25,020 nucleotides of DNA from Dimorphilus gyrociliatus (GCA_904063045.1 CAJFCJ010000100.1:20503-45522), one strand, 5' to 3'. Counted from the stretch's first letter, positions 1-10,330 are shown. The notes: a model not told the origin generated them from the letters alone. Numbers and translations are program-made.

Positions 1-330
1 ATGTTATCATTATCATTTTCATCAGAGCATAGGAATTGTCATAATTTCTCTTCAGTGTTGTTTAAAGTATATAATTCAAGTTTATCTTCTTCATGAATTA
101 CAACAATGATATTCAAATTTCTAGTGGGTGTTCATTGTGGACAATTCACTGGCTTATCAGTCAGTACTGGATTGGCAAACCTTAACCCCAAGACATAACT
201 CAGCCTTTAACTATGTCCAACCTTTTTCATTACCCTTAACTCTTACATGAAACCCTCCAAAGTACAAATCAGCTGCTGTCCTATTTTTAAAGCTTATTCA
301 CACTCAAAATGACTTTTATTGCTTAGCTGA

Positions 331-344
331 CCGCAAGGTGGCAG
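331..344 (+). promoter_or_regulatory. CTCF-like motif
   Basis: The sequence CCGCAAGGTGGCAG fits the animal CTCF core consensus CCGCGNGGNGGCAG at all but one position. It lies in the gene-free region about 1.2 kb upstream of the first gene. Occupancy is inferred only from the motif. Confidence 0.4.
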
Positions 345-631
345 CAGTGTAGAAGTTCGATATTTTAGTTTAAATAGCAGTACCTCGAATCATTAGCTAA
401 ACAACACCATTTCTTTTTACAAATAAGATAAGTCACATGATCAAAGTGATTTTTTTAAACAGTCAATCAATAATGATTATTTCTTGGATAAATTTGATGA
501 AACATGAATTAAAAAATGCTAGTTGGGTGATAAATGACACAACTTATCTCTTTGGTGTGATTAAACAGAGAATAGAGCAAAATTTAAACCTATTGCAATG
601 TCTTTTTCAAACTTGATAATCTAGGTAATAC

Positions 632-641
632 GTCACGTGAC
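632..641. promoter_or_regulatory. GTCACGTGAC palindrome (E-box/CLEAR-like)
   Basis: This is a perfect 10-bp palindrome identical to the CLEAR-type E-box bound by MiT/TFE and other bHLH-Zip factors in animals. A second near-copy, GTCACGTGATC, lies at 981-991, and a mutated one is near 431. It may be a promoter or enhancer element of the downstream gene, but chance or repeat origin cannot be excluded. Confidence 0.3.
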
Positions 642-1545
642 AAAATTGATCATATCTTAAGAATAACAAACATTTATTGAAAATAAGATAAGACAAATAG
701 TCTTAGCTTTGGAACCATCTCTTTAAGTTCGTTTATAAGTCAAGTATTATCATAAATATCGAATAGCACTGTGTGATTACGCCATTCATCTGATGTTATT
801 CAAGTAAAGTATAGGCCTATTACTCAAATTTAAACTATTCTCAAAAAGAACCCAAGTAAGTAAGCACCAAATTAACTTGAAGTGTTTCTTTGGTTTACCT
901 ACTTTACCGAATTTTAATATTTGATCAGAGCATATAAAAAATTTGACACTTTTAACTTTCACATGAAATTTTCTTAATAAGTCACGTGATCATTTGATAT
1001 ACTTCAAAAATGTTTCTATAAAAATCTTGGAGAAAATGAAACGAAGCTGTCAATAGACAGCTCTTAAGAGGGGGGAAGAGAAGTGTTTATCCGGAAGAAC
1101 ATAGGCCTAAAAACAAAATGTTTAAGCTGGTTTATTAAAAATCATTTTAGATTTAATCATTTAGATATAAATGCTCTAATTAAATTTTAACTATTTCCGA
1201 ATGGAAACCACACTATATTTATAATTGAAAACATGATCAATTTCTTTTGTCCATTTATCTATAAAGTAAGTTTTCGTGGGAATGAAAGTTAAAGTAGGAA
1301 AATTTTAGACAATAATATCTTACTCAAACATTTTTTCCTCCTCTCGCCAATAACTCGAAAAGTGTATTACATTGTAAATATTAGACAAAATATCTTAAAT
1401 TCATAATTTCAAGCACTTTGGAATTTTAAATCTTACTTTCGCTTTCATTTAAATATTTATAGTAAATCTGTTTTTTTTTTTATTTCAGAACGCAAATTGC
1501 TCCATTGATTTCAGGAAGAAAAAAGAAAAAACTCAACAATTGAAT

Positions 1546-4500
1546 ATGGGATTTTGCTTTTCAAAAGAAAATGCAGTTGAACCGGAAATTTATAATCCAG
1601 GTGATAAGAATTTACATTTTATATTTTCAGGTAAAAAAAATAGTTGAAAAGTTTTGTTTATATTGAAAAAAGATATTGAAAAACAATTGGCCGAAGTTCA
1701 ACATGCTCTGAAAGGAGATTTTAAAAGTATGGGATTTCCAACAAACGTTACTCTTCGAATAGCAAATATGGAATGGTTTCAAATGGTAAACTATAGACAG
1801 ATAGCAATTCCTCCTCATACTATATTTCCTAATCCAAATACAAAAGAAAGCATCCTAAAAAATTACAATTTTGAATCAGTAGATAAGTTTGTCTTGAAAA
1901 AAAATGGAAAAACATTTTTAAATAAATCACCAAAGCAAATTGCAATTTATTTAACAAAGGATTACAATGATGAAATGTTAAAAGCTAGAGCTTTATTTAG
2001 ATGGTTGGCATCGCTAGATTTGAATAAAGTCAGTTTTGACAAACTATTAGACCATCAGATGAGATCTACTTTACTAGGATTAAAGAATTATGAAAAAGCT
2101 TATAGTAAAGTATTTGAAGAACTTTGCAGGTAGGAATTTAATTTACTATTTCAATGCTTTATTTCATTTTTTGAATTTTTCAAAAAGTTATGTAAATATT
2201 CATTGCCTTCAAATTGTCGGTTATGCTAAACATGCAGGATATGAAATTGGAGATAATATAGACACAAATGATCTAAGCCTATGGAATGTTATTAGAATAA
2301 ATAAATTTTGGTATTTATGTGATGCTAACTTTGCCTCTCGGAAAGTATGTCAAGAAGAGAAAAAATATTCATTGTTAGCTTCTTTCTTTAAGAAAAAAAG
2401 TGATGAAAGTGTACTTTCTTATAAATATGATGATGGATACTTTCTACCAAATCCAGAGGAATTTATTTACAAACATATGGCTAGAAATCCCAGACACCAG
2501 CTTTTGGCAAGGGAACTAAATGTTGAAGAATTCAGAGATTTGGCCTATTTAAGGCCAGCATTCTTTCAGCATAAATTAGGCATTGTATCCCATCCGAAGT
2601 GTATTGTTTATGCCGGAAGTCATAAAAATGAAATTCTTATCTCAACAAGTAAAACGTTTCCTGTAAGATTTATTAAATCTCTTTATATAGAGAACACTAC
2701 TGTCTTAGAAGAGAGTGTAAGACGGCAGATACTTGACAAGACAATTGACCCGAATGAACATATTAAAATGTTCCAAGATCAGAAGAAAGAACTACTCATC
2801 ATTAGAATGAAACTACCCCAAACTGCAACTTATAAATTAAGATTACAGGTGATGGAAGACCATAATAATACGAAAGAAGAGAACGATTATGACTGGTGTA
2901 CTGATTACATCATCAAGTATACGAAGACAGATGATGTCTTTATCCCACCATTTCCACACACCTATCAACACGAAATGGGCCCTAATTACAAAACTAGGAA
3001 CCACAACTTTTTAAATATGTTTCCAAAGGTTGGAATGTATAGTTCGACAAATAAGAATTACACAGAAATTCATTTTGATGGTGATGATGACGAATATGAG
3101 TACTATGTTCAAGTGACAAACGTTCGCTTTTCCCCAAAATTCTTACAAAAATATTGCCTATCCCGATTCGAAAATGGCTTTGGCCATATCAAATTTTATT
3201 TCCCCGCCTCAGGTGAATACGGTATAAATATTTTTGGTCAAAGGAGGAAAACTGAGTACAAATACAGTTGTCTATGTTTGAATTTAATTGAAAAGGAACC
3301 GGAAATGTATCTACCTTCAATATGCTCATATGTAGTTACTAATGAACAAGAGCCAAATTATACATTGATATTTCCAGAAAATGAAAAGTTTACTATTGGC
3401 AAACAACACGATTATTTTAAATTGAAATTAATGATTGAAGATAATTTTCAATCTTATCAAGAATGTTTTAGAAAGATATATTTCAAAATATTCAAAAGGA
3501 TACCATGCCAATTTAAAATTGAATTATATTGGTATGATGACAAAGAGAATAAGCATGATTTTTCAGTGTATTCATTCTTCGAGAATAGCGTTGAAAGTGT
3601 TTCATTCCATATCAATTTTCCATTGCCAGGAATGTATAAATTCCTTATTTATGGTAAACAATTGAATTCGAGAGATAAATACAAATTGGTTTACAATTGC
3701 TACTTTTACGCTATTGAATCTGACCCAAATACATTCCAATTTCCGGTTATCACTGATAAATGGAGAATAAGTGAAAGTCATAAAATTATTCAACCATTCA
3801 AAAAACTCTATTCAAATGAGAAAGTAAGATTTCAAATTCAAGGTTTAAAGGCGAATTCAATGATTGGTTGTTTTACAAACAACAGAGAATTTGAGTTTAC
3901 TTTTTTCAACGATAGTTGGGAGTGTGAAATTGATATTGATAATTATTCTGGTGAGCTAATTATCAAAGCACAGATTTATAAATCTGCAAAATTCTTTACA
4001 CAAATTTTAACTTATAAAATTTTTAAAAGACCTTATGAAAAACCTAAACAAATTGCAATAGAGGAAAGAAAGGAGGAACCCACTCAGGTGGAGCCTATTC
4101 AAGAGGAATCTATTCAAGAGGAACCTATTCAAGAGGAGCCTATTCAAGAGGAGCCTATTCAAGAGGAGCCTATTCAAGAAGAACCAATTCAAGAAGAACC
4201 TATTCAAGAAGAACCTATTCAAGAATCCTATGAGATTGACATTATTGAAAATATTGAAAATATACCAATAATTCAAACTGAAACTATTGAAAATGATCAT
4301 GAACCTTCTCACGAAATTGGAGAAGTTGATTGGTCACAACAAATGCTAGATGTAATTTATGTAAGTGAATTCCTACCTGAAGAATCCGATAGCGAAGATG
4401 AAACAATTATTACAGATGTAAGTTTTCTTGTTTTCTTTTATACTACTCACTAATGTCAAGTTTTCCCACTAGGAAAATGAGAATAATGATTTGATTGATA

Positions 4501-4654
4501 TTGAGAAAAATGACCAAACCAGTGAGAATCCAGATGATAAAGAAGAACAATCTTTATTGACGAATGCAACAGAACCAGGAAAGCAGAGTAACAGCAATCA
4601 ATTAGCCAACAAAGTTCGAGGTAAGTGTAAGTTTCATTCAAAGAATTCACCTAA

Positions 4655-4691
<37 letters not shown>

Positions 4692-5264
4692 ACAGAATTA
4701 GAAAAAGCGTGCCAAGAGAAAGATTACAAAAAGTTGATAATTGCTATTAATAAAGCATCTATTAAACCAATACCTCCTTCAATAAAAGAAAATTTAGCAA
4801 AGGCAAATGAATTGAAAAAAAATATGGAGGAAATTCGAAAGTTGAGGAGGAGAGTCTTAAAATTGAATGCAAGAAGTATTACTGAATTAAATCAGTATAA
4901 TCAACCACCAACAGTTGTACACACTGTTATGAAAGCAACATTATTAATTCTATCAATAAGTGAAATACGAACAGAAGAATGGAAAGATTGCAGAGTTTAT
5001 ATTAACTATACAAGTTCGAATTCAATGTTAAAAAAGATTAAAGCACTAAAGGTTTTAAAAGTTCATCCTTCAATTATTCTTAGAGCTGATGAAATACTCA
5101 AAAACCTAAATGGACGAGAGGTTGCTGATGCTAGTGCCGGTGCAGCGGCATTCTATATTTGGTGTAAAGGTAATATTGACTTGTATAGAAAGATTAAGAA
5201 GAATGAAATAGAAAATGCACAACCAGCAACAAAAAAATTCCAGAAGAGTTTGTTTACATCTTAA
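1546..5264 (+). CDS. KY/hillarin-type pseudo-transglutaminase with C-terminal dynein-stalk-like domain
   Basis: Exons 1546-1600, 1652-2129, 2188-4417, 4473-4620 and 4696-5264 (introns 51, 58, 55 and 75 bp, all GT-AG) join in phase into 1159 residues. The start MGFCFS is a good N-myristoylation plus palmitoylation signal, suggesting membrane attachment. Residues about 100-345 match the KY (kyphoscoliosis peptidase) transglutaminase-like fold, including VGYAKHAGY, WNVIRINKFWYLCD and the typical YFLPNPEEFIY. The catalytic Cys position is Glu166, the His position is Ser208, and Asp223 remains, so it is probably enzymatically dead. Beta-sandwich-like repeats follow to about 800. An acidic PIQEE repeat sits at 814-858. 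A coiled coil (about 975-1030) then leads into a dynein-stalk-like segment (1032-1145) with ITELNQYNQPPTVVHTVM. KY proteins act at the cytoskeleton; a microtubule or scaffold role here is inference. Confidence 0.85.
4094..4228 (+). repeat. 15-bp coding minisatellite, nine units (PIQEE)
   Basis: Nine 15-bp units of the form CCTATTCAAGAGGAG encode PIQEE (unit 2 is SIQEE, unit 9 is PIQES). Units differ mainly by GAG/GAA third-position changes. The repeat lies in exon 3 of the KY-type gene and forms an acidic, probably unstructured linker before the coiled-coil/stalk-like tail. Unit number is likely to vary between alleles. Confidence 0.95.
4621..4695 (+). other. 75-bp intron with (CT)n polypyrimidine tract, readable in frame
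   Basis: The intron starts GTAAGT and ends TTTACAG. A pure CT microsatellite at 4658-4689 serves as the polypyrimidine tract. The intron is 25 codons long, keeps the frame and has no stop, so retention would insert a Leu-Ser repeat just before the coiled coil. The flanking exons join cleanly in phase 1, so splicing is the more likely default. Confidence 0.75.
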
Positions 5265-5635
5265 GAACAATTTACAATTGAACTGTACTCAATATCCCTC
5301 AGACTGCAATAAGAGAGTTTCAACAGGGCGAAAAAGTCATCAGAGTTTATAGTCTTTATTGTTAGATAGGCCTATATCAGACAGAAATTCTCAGAAGAAT
5401 ATTCCTTTGTTCCATTTTAAACTTTTAAAGATTTTTTCCTGACAAATAATTAATTAGCCAATGTCTATTCAACTAATGATTTATAGAGAAAGAATAAATG
5501 AATTCAAAGGTTTTGCAGTTGACAGTTCTTTTGTAGATGAAAATGTATTGGAAAATTTTATGGTAATGTTTGGTGTTACAAACTCTTACAAACTCTATAT
5601 ACAAACTACTATGTTATCATATAAATGTAAAGGGG
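5265..5635. other. Convergent intergenic stretch
   Basis: This 370-bp space lies between the 3' ends of the KY-type gene (+) and the unknown secreted-protein gene (-). An AATAAA at 5493-5498 is a possible polyadenylation signal for the + gene, and a TAGGCCTA palindrome lies near 5368. I see no gene here. Confidence 0.6.
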
Positions 5636-7140
5636 TTAATAGTAATTTGTATACATTTTCTTCAAATTTCTTATTGCACTCGTATCCTTAAATTCAATAA
5701 GAAGAGTTTGGAGTTCTTTTGCAGCGCTTGTAACTTTTCTACAGCAATTTCTTTCCAGATTTTCAACAATATCAAATATAAAATGACTTGTTTCTGCTGA
5801 ATGAGTATAAAAGTTCATTGCAATGTTAAATTCATCGACAGTTTTAGATTCTACAAGAGAAGTAGCCATCTTTTTTAGAAAGTAGGAATTTGAAAATCTA
5901 TAACCCAAAGTGAATCTATGACTATCAATGGGATCCAATCGCGATGTCCAATCCACTCCAAATATGTTTGTAATATTTTTCAATTGTCTTTCAACAAACG
6001 GAATCATTTCTGTTGTTTTTTCTCCATCAACTTTCATAGTATAAAATTGCCGATATCCTTTCAAAACTGCTAACCAAACAGACTTTAAGTATAACTCTGA
6101 TAAGATTTTTGTAATAAAAATACTTGATTGTTCCAAAAAAACCAAAAATATTACTTTCAAAATCTCTTTCCGAAGATTCTAGTATATTACAAACAAATTG
6201 CGAAATCCATTCGGTAATGTAATTTGAAGGAATACGAAAATTTGCATACTTTTCAAGTAGAGGAATTACAGAATTAATTAGTAGATTTTCATTTTTTTCC
6301 CAATATTTCAATACATTTCCTATGATTTTATGCTTACTTGAATCGCATTTCTTTGATTGAATTTTTATTAGCTTAATTAAGCCAATCTTTTCAAGGTTTT
6401 GATTGCATGTTTGTATTGTTCAATTAATATTCTAGGCATACACAAAAACATAGCCAGTCTATTATTGAATTGGTTTATATCTTCTGAATTAATTATATTG
6501 CAACTGTTCAATACAAATTCTTCAGGTGATGAAAAAATCCTCTTTAAAATTGAAAATATGTCGGAAGAAAATGCACTTTCTAGCACATTTTCATTCTCAT
6601 TGAAAAATGCAATCATCCTATGAAAAAGCTTTATCATTAGAGCATATTGGAAGAAAAAACACACCAGATTAATAAAAATTTTCGAGTATACTAAAAGCAA
6701 TTTCATTAGACTCTATAATGTTATTAATATCATCTTTTGATTGGGTTCTCACTAAATTATGAGCATGACTGAGAAATCTTTCTTTACTTTAATTTAATAA
6801 TCGAAATTAATTCTTTACTTAGTTGTGCCAATGATTTAGCATTTAAAATCGTACAGAGAGTATTCGAAAATTTAGCGTGATCCCAGAGAGAAGGATTTGA
6901 AGAAAATTCCTTAATTGTTCTTTCGTATTCGTCTTTTTCCATTGTATGAGACATGTTATACTGAATCCAATCAGTAGCTTTATATGCTATTTGTGAGCAA
7001 ACTATTGGTGATACAGCTGAAAATGGTAGAAGAAAATGACATCTATTCTATTTGGTTGAATAATTTTAATGAATCTTACAGGTAGAATTTACCATAAAGA
7101 AGAGAAGACAAAGAAGAGTGATAGAAATGATAAATTTCAT
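5636..7140 (-). pseudogene. Secreted-protein gene of unknown family with three apparent 1-nt frameshifts
   Basis: Exon 1 (7140-7080) encodes a signal peptide, MKFIISITLLCLLFFMVNS. A 63-bp intron follows. The middle exon appears to run 7016-6155, then a 58-bp intron (6154-6097) and the last exon 6096-5636 (stop TAA). The flanking splices keep phase. Within the middle exon the open frame changes three times, each at an A/T run: about 6800-6788 (+1), 6678-6674 (+1) and 6400-6388 (-1). Protein-like sequence continues across each point with no convincing intron. The product would be about 460 residues, helix-rich, with scattered cysteines and no recognised domain. The neighbouring genes show no such shifts, so either the gene is decaying or this stretch has sequencing indels. 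An unusual splicing solution is less likely but not excluded. Confidence 0.5.
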
Positions 7141-7686
7141 TCTTATCATTTCCTTTGTAATGGCAAACTAAAAATTATATATCTATATACTAGATATCTT
7201 AATATTAGAAGATATGAAATTATATCTAAATTACAGCTAATTGTATAGTTAAAATAATGATATAATATCTGTCTCTTAAATATGATTACTTTTAATGGTA
7301 AACTTTTCTGAAAGATCAAAAGATTTTGAAAATTATGTATTTCTGGAACAGGGTATTAATAAATTAATGATGAAAATTGGAAATAGAAACAATCCTGGAT
7401 GGCAGCCTATGTGTGGACAATCTACATCAATGTCAATTTTTGTCTAACCCTTAAATTGAATCCTCCAAAGTTACATATCCCATTTAGCCATTTCCCAGCC
7501 CAAAATCTAATTTTCAACCGGTTCGGCCTAAAAAGGCATTACAGAATTTTCGTAACATTCTAATGTTTAAAAAAAGAATAAAACATTCCTATCGATTATT
7601 TCGTAATAGTTCTATTGTTGTTTGGAAGCTATTTTAATCTATCATCGTCAGCATAAACAAAATATAAAACATCTGTACAAAAACAA
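7141..7686. other. Shared upstream region of two divergent genes
   Basis: About 550 bp separate the start of the minus-strand secreted-protein gene from the leader of the plus-strand channel gene, so both promoters probably lie here. A stretch around 7395-7510 (TGTGGACAAT, CCTCCAAAGT, then CCATTTAGCCATTTCCCA) resembles 133-290 and part of 10137-10310, and is probably an old dispersed repeat. No coding sequence is seen. Confidence 0.6.
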
Positions 7687-7798
7687 ATGGCGAATGAATT
7701 TATTGTAAAAGTGATTAACAATATGGCGTAAGTTGTTGTTTTCTGAAGTGAATTACTAAACTCATTTATTAATTATCAGCAACTATTCAAGCAGTTAA
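7687..7798 (+). promoter_or_regulatory. Spliced upstream ORF in the channel mRNA leader
   Basis: An ATG at 7687 opens an 18-codon frame that crosses a 52-bp GT-AG intron (7728-7779, GTAAGT...TTATCAG) and stops at 7796-7798. This is 17 bp before the channel start codon at 7816. The intron size matches the others in the window, which supports a 5'UTR intron. A uORF this close could lower translation of the channel; that effect is inference. Confidence 0.45.
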
Positions 7799-7815
7799 AA
7801 AACAAAGAACAAACT

Positions 7816-9721
7816 ATGGAAGGTAATTTGTCTATTGACGGAGAAAAAATGGAGAATATCAATTCGGCGGAAGTAAAATATAAAACGCCATTATTGTTAT
7901 CCAACTGGAAAAGTCTCTCTGAAGATATTAGTATGATTGGTGTGAAATATATTGCTAATAGTAAATATTCAATTCTGAAAAGGATTATCTGGTTCCTATT
8001 AGTTGCTTTTGGATTTGGATTTATGCTATATCAGTTACGTGATCGTATCACTTATTTCTTAGAATTCAACACACTCTCCCACATTAAAATCGTTTCTAAT
8101 AATCAACTCGATTTTCCACTTGTAACAATTTGCAATGAAAACAGATACTTTCGTGCCAAAGTTATGTCAAAAGGTGTGATTTCTATTTCGAATGTTTTAA
8201 GCCTATTCAGGGTCAGGAACTTGGGGGTTCGACAGAAAACGTCTCTAAGCGGGATACGTAAAGGAAAGGGTTTTACATGGAAAGAATGTCAGCTAACGGT
8301 TAGGGTTAGGATAAAATCATACATTTGGGGACATTTTCTGTCATACCCAATATTAAACAGGGGCTAAAGGCTAACTTAGGGCAAGGGTTAAGCTTTAGCT
8401 TTTCTTAAATAGTCCTATTTAAATAAAAGATTGTTATTTCTTGTTTTGTAGAAATGAAAGCGGCTATCACTCATTTCTTCTCTGTAGATCCGGCAAAGAC
8501 CAAGCTTAATCTTACTGAAGATATTAAACACCTATTAAATAATTCCCATATGGATTGGGGTGAACTTTACGAAAAGCTTGGTCAATCACGTGATAACGCT
8601 ATTGTTCATGTGTATAATTAATTTTTGAATTAGACAAATTATAAAAATTGTTCTTTCTATTCTTCTATTGAACAGTGTACATTCAAACAAGAAAGTTGTA
8701 ATTACAAAAATTTCAGCCTAGTTCAAACAAATATGGGTGGATGTTTTCAATTCAATTCAGGTATGGAATTTTAGTAAGTTTTAAACTAATCATTATCTCT
8801 GCATTTCCTCTCTTCCCTTGTCACTGGAAAACAACAAAAAGAATCCAACAAAGTTGTAAAATCAGCAGGAGCCGCCAGCGGATTAATGATATACTTGAAT
8901 ACAAGACAAAAGGATTATTTAATAACAAGTTCAATATCGGCTGGTTTTCGTGTAAATTTTTGAAAATTTCACAAAAAATTTCCTTTAACGTCATTTTTCA
9001 AATTTCTAAACAGATATTAATACACGATTCGAAAGATATACCGGAAATGCTTGAAAAGGGTGTTAAAGTCTCATTTGGTAACGAATATATGATTTCAACA
9101 AAGTTGAAATTAAGCACATTCCTTCCCAGTCCCTATGGAGATTGCGTGGAAGATGAAGATTATAGATTTTCTCTTTGTAAGAAGCAATGTTACTCGGATT
9201 TTATTTTAAAAAATTGTAATTGTGTATCACCGGAAATGATACGTAATGCCTAAACTTAAAACTACTCATAACGTTAAAAATATTCTTTTATTATAGCTAC
9301 AAGCGACAGTAGTGTCATCTGTTCTCCGATCAATTTACTATGCATTAAGGAGAAATCCTTATACTTTTTCAAAAATGAAATATTTACTAAATGCAATTGT
9401 TTGGGTCAATGCCGTAATCTTGAATTTCCCACTTTTCTCTCTTTCTCAAAGTTCAAGGACTCCTATAAAGATAATATAGGGAGGATAATCGATATTAAGG
9501 AACCTATTTCGGATGATCTTCTTGCAATTAATATCTTTTATTCATCTTTGCTCAGCGAGGAAATCAATGAAAAAGCAGCCTATACTTGGCTGGCACTTAT
9601 GTCAGATATTGGTGGAGCTTTTGGCCTAGTTTTAGGAGCTACTGTTTTAACAGTTTTTGAATTTTTGGACTTTTTAATTCATACTTGTTTTCAAAGTATT
9701 GGAAGGAGGTCATGTGTTTGA
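7816..9721 (+). CDS. DEG/ENaC-family sodium channel subunit
   Basis: Coding exons 7816-8173, 8452-8609, 8676-8760, 8842-8951, 9014-9242 and 9297-9721 join in phase to 454 residues. The protein has TM1 near residues 55-78 and a cysteine-rich extracellular loop. The loop shows family signatures GGCFQFNSG, SAGAASGLMIYLN, SAGFRILIHDSKDIP, LPSPYGDC and the C.C..C cluster KCNCLGQC. The pre-TM2/TM2 signature is MSDIGGAFGLVLGATVLTVFE. DEG/ENaC channels are trimeric, amiloride-sensitive Na+ channels gated by acid, peptides or force. It is short for the family. Two key motifs differ: the cytosolic HG gating motif reads IG (SMIGVKYI), and the selectivity filter GxS reads GAT. Ligand and subgroup cannot be told from sequence alone. 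Confidence 0.9.
8174..8451 (+). other. 278-bp intron 1 of the channel gene, enlarged by a repeat
   Basis: This intron is four to five times longer than the others in the gene. The excess is explained by the inverted-repeat element at about 8224-8348 and flanking sequence. It begins GTGTGATT and ends TTTTGTAG, and the exons join in phase 1. Confidence 0.8.
8224..8348. mobile_element. MITE-like inverted-repeat element with telomere-like core
   Basis: The left end GGGTTCGACAGAAAACGTC (about 8225-8243) and the right end, read on the other strand, GGGTATGACAGAAAATGTC (8348-8330) form imperfect terminal inverted repeats about 87 bp apart. GGTTAGGGTTAGG at 8299-8310 lies inside. A related end (GGGTCAACAGAAAACGTCC) with CCCTAACCCTAAC lies at 10137-10233, so this is a dispersed family. 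No transposase is encoded. It is a non-autonomous element by appearance only. Confidence 0.5.
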
Positions 9722-9799
9722 AGTTTTAGATAAACTTTTAAACTCTTTCCACTTTCATTTCTTTTACTTAAAAAACATTACTTGTGACAAACATCTGAT

Positions 9800-9808
9800 A
9801 GATGGCGC
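9800..9808 (+). promoter_or_regulatory. AGATGGCGC motif (CTCF/YY1-like)
   Basis: AGATGGCGC lies about 80 bp after the stop of the channel gene. It matches the core of CTCF-type sites in several bilaterians and partly that of YY1/Pho. Further copies are at 10836-10844 and 22527-22535, with AGATGGCGT on the minus strand at 20881-20873. All lie between genes. Confidence 0.35.
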
Positions 9809-10136
9809 TACCGTTCAAAATATAATTTCAATATGAGTATTTTGTGTGGTAAAACTATAGAGAAATTCAAAAAAATTGAATATTTTATTATTTAAATAGA
9901 AAATGATAAAAAATCACTGTACTCAATAAGAGATGATAGAAATGATCATGATGACATATTGCCTCCATTCAAGTAGGACATTGCTTGATAATTCTAACAA
10001 ACTGTAAAGAAAAGTTTGTTTTATGTTAGTAAGCGAAATATGAATAAGTAATGCTCTAAAGTCACATCAAGTAATTACGAATATAACATCAAATAGATAT
10101 CTAGGCCTATTCTGAATGTAAGCAATTGCTGAGAGG

Positions 10137-10330
10137 GGTCAACAGAAAACGTCCACAAATGAGAATTTTTAGTGTTAGGTTTTGTCATAGAAACATCCAC
10201 AAATTTATGCTTTTACCCTAACCCTAACCTAACTCTTGGGTTTGTTTAACCATTTTCAATAGCCCTAATCATATAGTTATCTTAATCCATTTAGTCATTT
10301 TTCCCATCACTCTCCTCTTAACCATATCAG
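10137..10330. repeat. Dispersed repeat with interstitial telomere-like hexamers
   Basis: It begins GGGTCAACAGAAAACGTCCACAAATG, matching the ends of the element in intron 1 of the channel gene. It contains ACCCTAACCCTAACCTAAC (10215-10233). Its right part (CCATTTAGTCATTTTTCCCA) resembles 7480-7500. Boundaries are approximate. Confidence 0.45.

Larger units (their letters stand above)
1..1488. other. Non-coding upstream region of the KY-type gene
   Basis: No open frame longer than about 60 codons is present, so I see no gene in these 1.5 kb. The stretch holds a CTCF-like motif (331-344), E-box palindromes (632-641 and 981-990, with a related GTCACATGATC near 431) and the copies of TAGGCCTA seen across the window. 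Around 133-290 lies a stretch that resembles 7400-7510 (shared TGTGGACAAT and CCTCCAAAGT words), so it is probably a decayed dispersed repeat. At 1471-1488 a T-run ends in TTTCAG. This could be the acceptor of a 5'UTR intron or a trans-splice acceptor for the next gene. Confidence 0.7.

Noticed and set aside
4007-4312. 101-codon minus-strand frame rich in Phe-Leu-Asn repeats
   Set aside because: It is the antisense of the PIQEE coding repeat in the KY-type gene; the periodicity comes from that repeat.
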